From: Welwitschia mirabilis | Taxonomy: Eukaryota > Gnetophyta > Gnetopsida > Welwitschiales | NCBI GenBank assembly: GCA_051453625.1 | Contig: JBOZIK010000001.1 | Coordinates: 255,056,783 to 255,120,782, forward strand | Length of the DNA: 64,000 nt | Reading direction: 5' to 3' | Shown: positions 63,133-64,000 of the stretch, one piece after another | Layout of the letters: each line of letters opens with the position of its first letter | Numbering within the stretch: position 1 is the stretch's first letter | Program-made: the position numbers and the translations under genes | Notes under the pieces: generated by a model | Told to the model about the DNA's origin: nothing | Seen by the model: only the letters and a program-made list of their open reading frames with translations | The model's database searches: none

Positions 63133-64000
63133 CCCCTCTTCTTTAGTTTTGGGTTATAGAAAAGATCCCATACAAGATTCAAAAATGGAACTCTAGATAT
63201 CTTTATTTACCTATAAAAATTATTATTCATGATTGTATCCTTACAGTAATTCATGTTTTCTATTTTACCTAACTCTTTTTTTTTTGAATTCTAATGAAGT
63301 TTATTTGACACTCTAAAGATTCTAATCATAGAGGCTTTATCAAAGTTTCTTGAAACATTTGCACTCATCCTTAAGATCTTAAAGAATTAGGAATGAAAAT
63401 TATTTTTCATCAAGATAAAGTTCTTGCAGTGCATTAGCTTATTAAAGTAAATAATAGGGATATGTATTTGAAGGTTCTTATTAGGAGCTTTATTTAATTT
63501 ACTCTTATTGTTAATGGGAAATATTGGTCATCCATCTCTTATTAATAGACTCTTCTTCCATCTATTTATATAAAATTATGTTGCTCCATTTTTCTTAAGG
63601 CTATTTAGGACTCTTGGCTTATCACTAAAAGTCAACTTCAAGATCCTGGTATCCTTGTTTACTAGAATACCTTCCTTTGGTGATTCCTTTAACTTGGTGA
63701 TGTAGAGAGCACTCTTACAAACAAACATAAACTTAATACTCTTTCTTTATGTTGCAAATGAATCATGGAAATTAAAGATGTATGGTGTTATCATTTTAGC
63801 TCTTGGCTCACTTAGACTCAAGTAAAGAAAATGTTTCATCTCTTTACTAATAAGAGAACTAGCTACCACATTTTGTGCTCATGACTTACTTTCCTTCATA
63901 TTTATTTAATTGCTCAAAGTGATTTTGATATTTATACTTGAAAGAAGGGTTGTAACTATAGACATATAAAGGCTGAATATATGAAAAAAATTATGGTATG

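Larger units (their letters stand above)
60216..64000 (+). pseudogene. LINE remnant, 3' part of the split LINE (linker, endonuclease, RT), runs off window
   Basis: Directly after the R2 element the frame resumes SSYMLPPKDKIVHLPK and continues through a Ser/Thr-rich linker to about 60,570. The endonuclease starts NMRGLFNPQCKF near 60,598 (family 'WN.RGL'). RT follows: SFEEITTTIKEIKDDKCFDP then NGLLVEFYKHLW near 61,935-62,030 (family 'I..LK..K.PG.DG...EFYK..W'), INASLIKSIPKGKGGDQTKD near 62,100, HPISLLNASDKIITKSL near 62,165 and the catalytic box HFIDDSFFL near 62,681 (family 'FADD'). A (CT)n tract interrupts the next part. WNSR-type motifs follow it (HTRFKNGTLDIFIYL near 63,170). The stops are decay. 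The LINE would nick DNA and copy its RNA there. Confidence 0.75.

Noticed and set aside
62875-63182. Leu-Ser and Arg-Glu repeat proteins on both strands
   Set aside because: They are readings of a (CT)n microsatellite through 100 N, inside a dead LINE.

Overview
The window looks like heterochromatic nuclear DNA of a land plant with a large, transposon-filled genome. By eye it is very AT-rich (roughly 30% GC or less; not computed) and almost free of long reading frames. Nearly everything recognisable is a decayed retroelement: plant LINEs (ORF1 DUF4283/zinc knuckle, endonuclease, reverse transcriptase), LTR retrotransposons with tRNA-Asp or tRNA-Met primer sites, a Ty3/gypsy gag and a tRNA-type SINE. 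Frames are broken mainly by TAG, TAA and TGA where CAG, CAA, CGA or TGG would be expected, and the primer-binding sites differ from tRNA almost only by C-to-T or G-to-A changes, so 5-methylcytosine deamination in several contexts has been strong. Old elements kept this long plus extreme AT content suggest a gymnosperm-like genome. Welwitschia, known for very low GC, is a candidate, but this is inference and untested.

Layout. 0-9.6 kb: eroded transposon DNA with a SINE flanked by a 17-bp target-site duplication (405-605), an LTR-like promoter end (about 2.0 kb) and a gag remnant (3.6-4.4 kb). 9.7-11.5 kb: the only convincing gene, a CpG-retaining island with a two-exon gene for a 104-residue basic protein, two upstream ORFs and an intron built of about eight 40-bp repeats. 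11.9-14.9 kb: a duplicated repeat unit interrupted by a solo LTR of family R1. 15-17 kb: LINE endonuclease. 17.3-19.5 kb: an LTR-like promoter, an 88-bp higher-order tandem repeat and a 680-bp tandem duplication. 21.7-25.3 kb: a tRNA-Met primer site, a long decayed frame resembling the putative plant transposon protein domain, and an R1 LTR with its polypurine context. 25.4-26.3 kb: LINE C-terminus. 28.9-29.9 kb: second R3 repeat. 30-33.6 kb: minus-strand LINE. 37.6-43.2 kb: R1 LTRs and a copia-like LTR end with a 36-bp minisatellite. 43.2-45 kb: another minus-strand LINE. 47.6-50.4 kb: a permuted repeat pair.

51.7 kb to the end is the clearest story: a LINE whose ORF1 is cut just after its zinc knuckle by a 7.9-kb minus-strand LTR retrotransposon (family R2, 1.47-1.48-kb LTRs, tRNA-Asp primer site, AGAG target duplication), with the LINE resuming in frame at 60,216. 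Inside the LTR element lies a 1.2-kb block (54.06-55.27 kb) of quite different, GC-richer and undecayed sequence with an internal 880-bp direct repeat; I cannot identify it.

Nine runs of N interrupt the window, several inside repeats, so some repeat arrangements may be assembly products. All identifications come from reading the sequence and recalling family consensus patterns; no searches were run.
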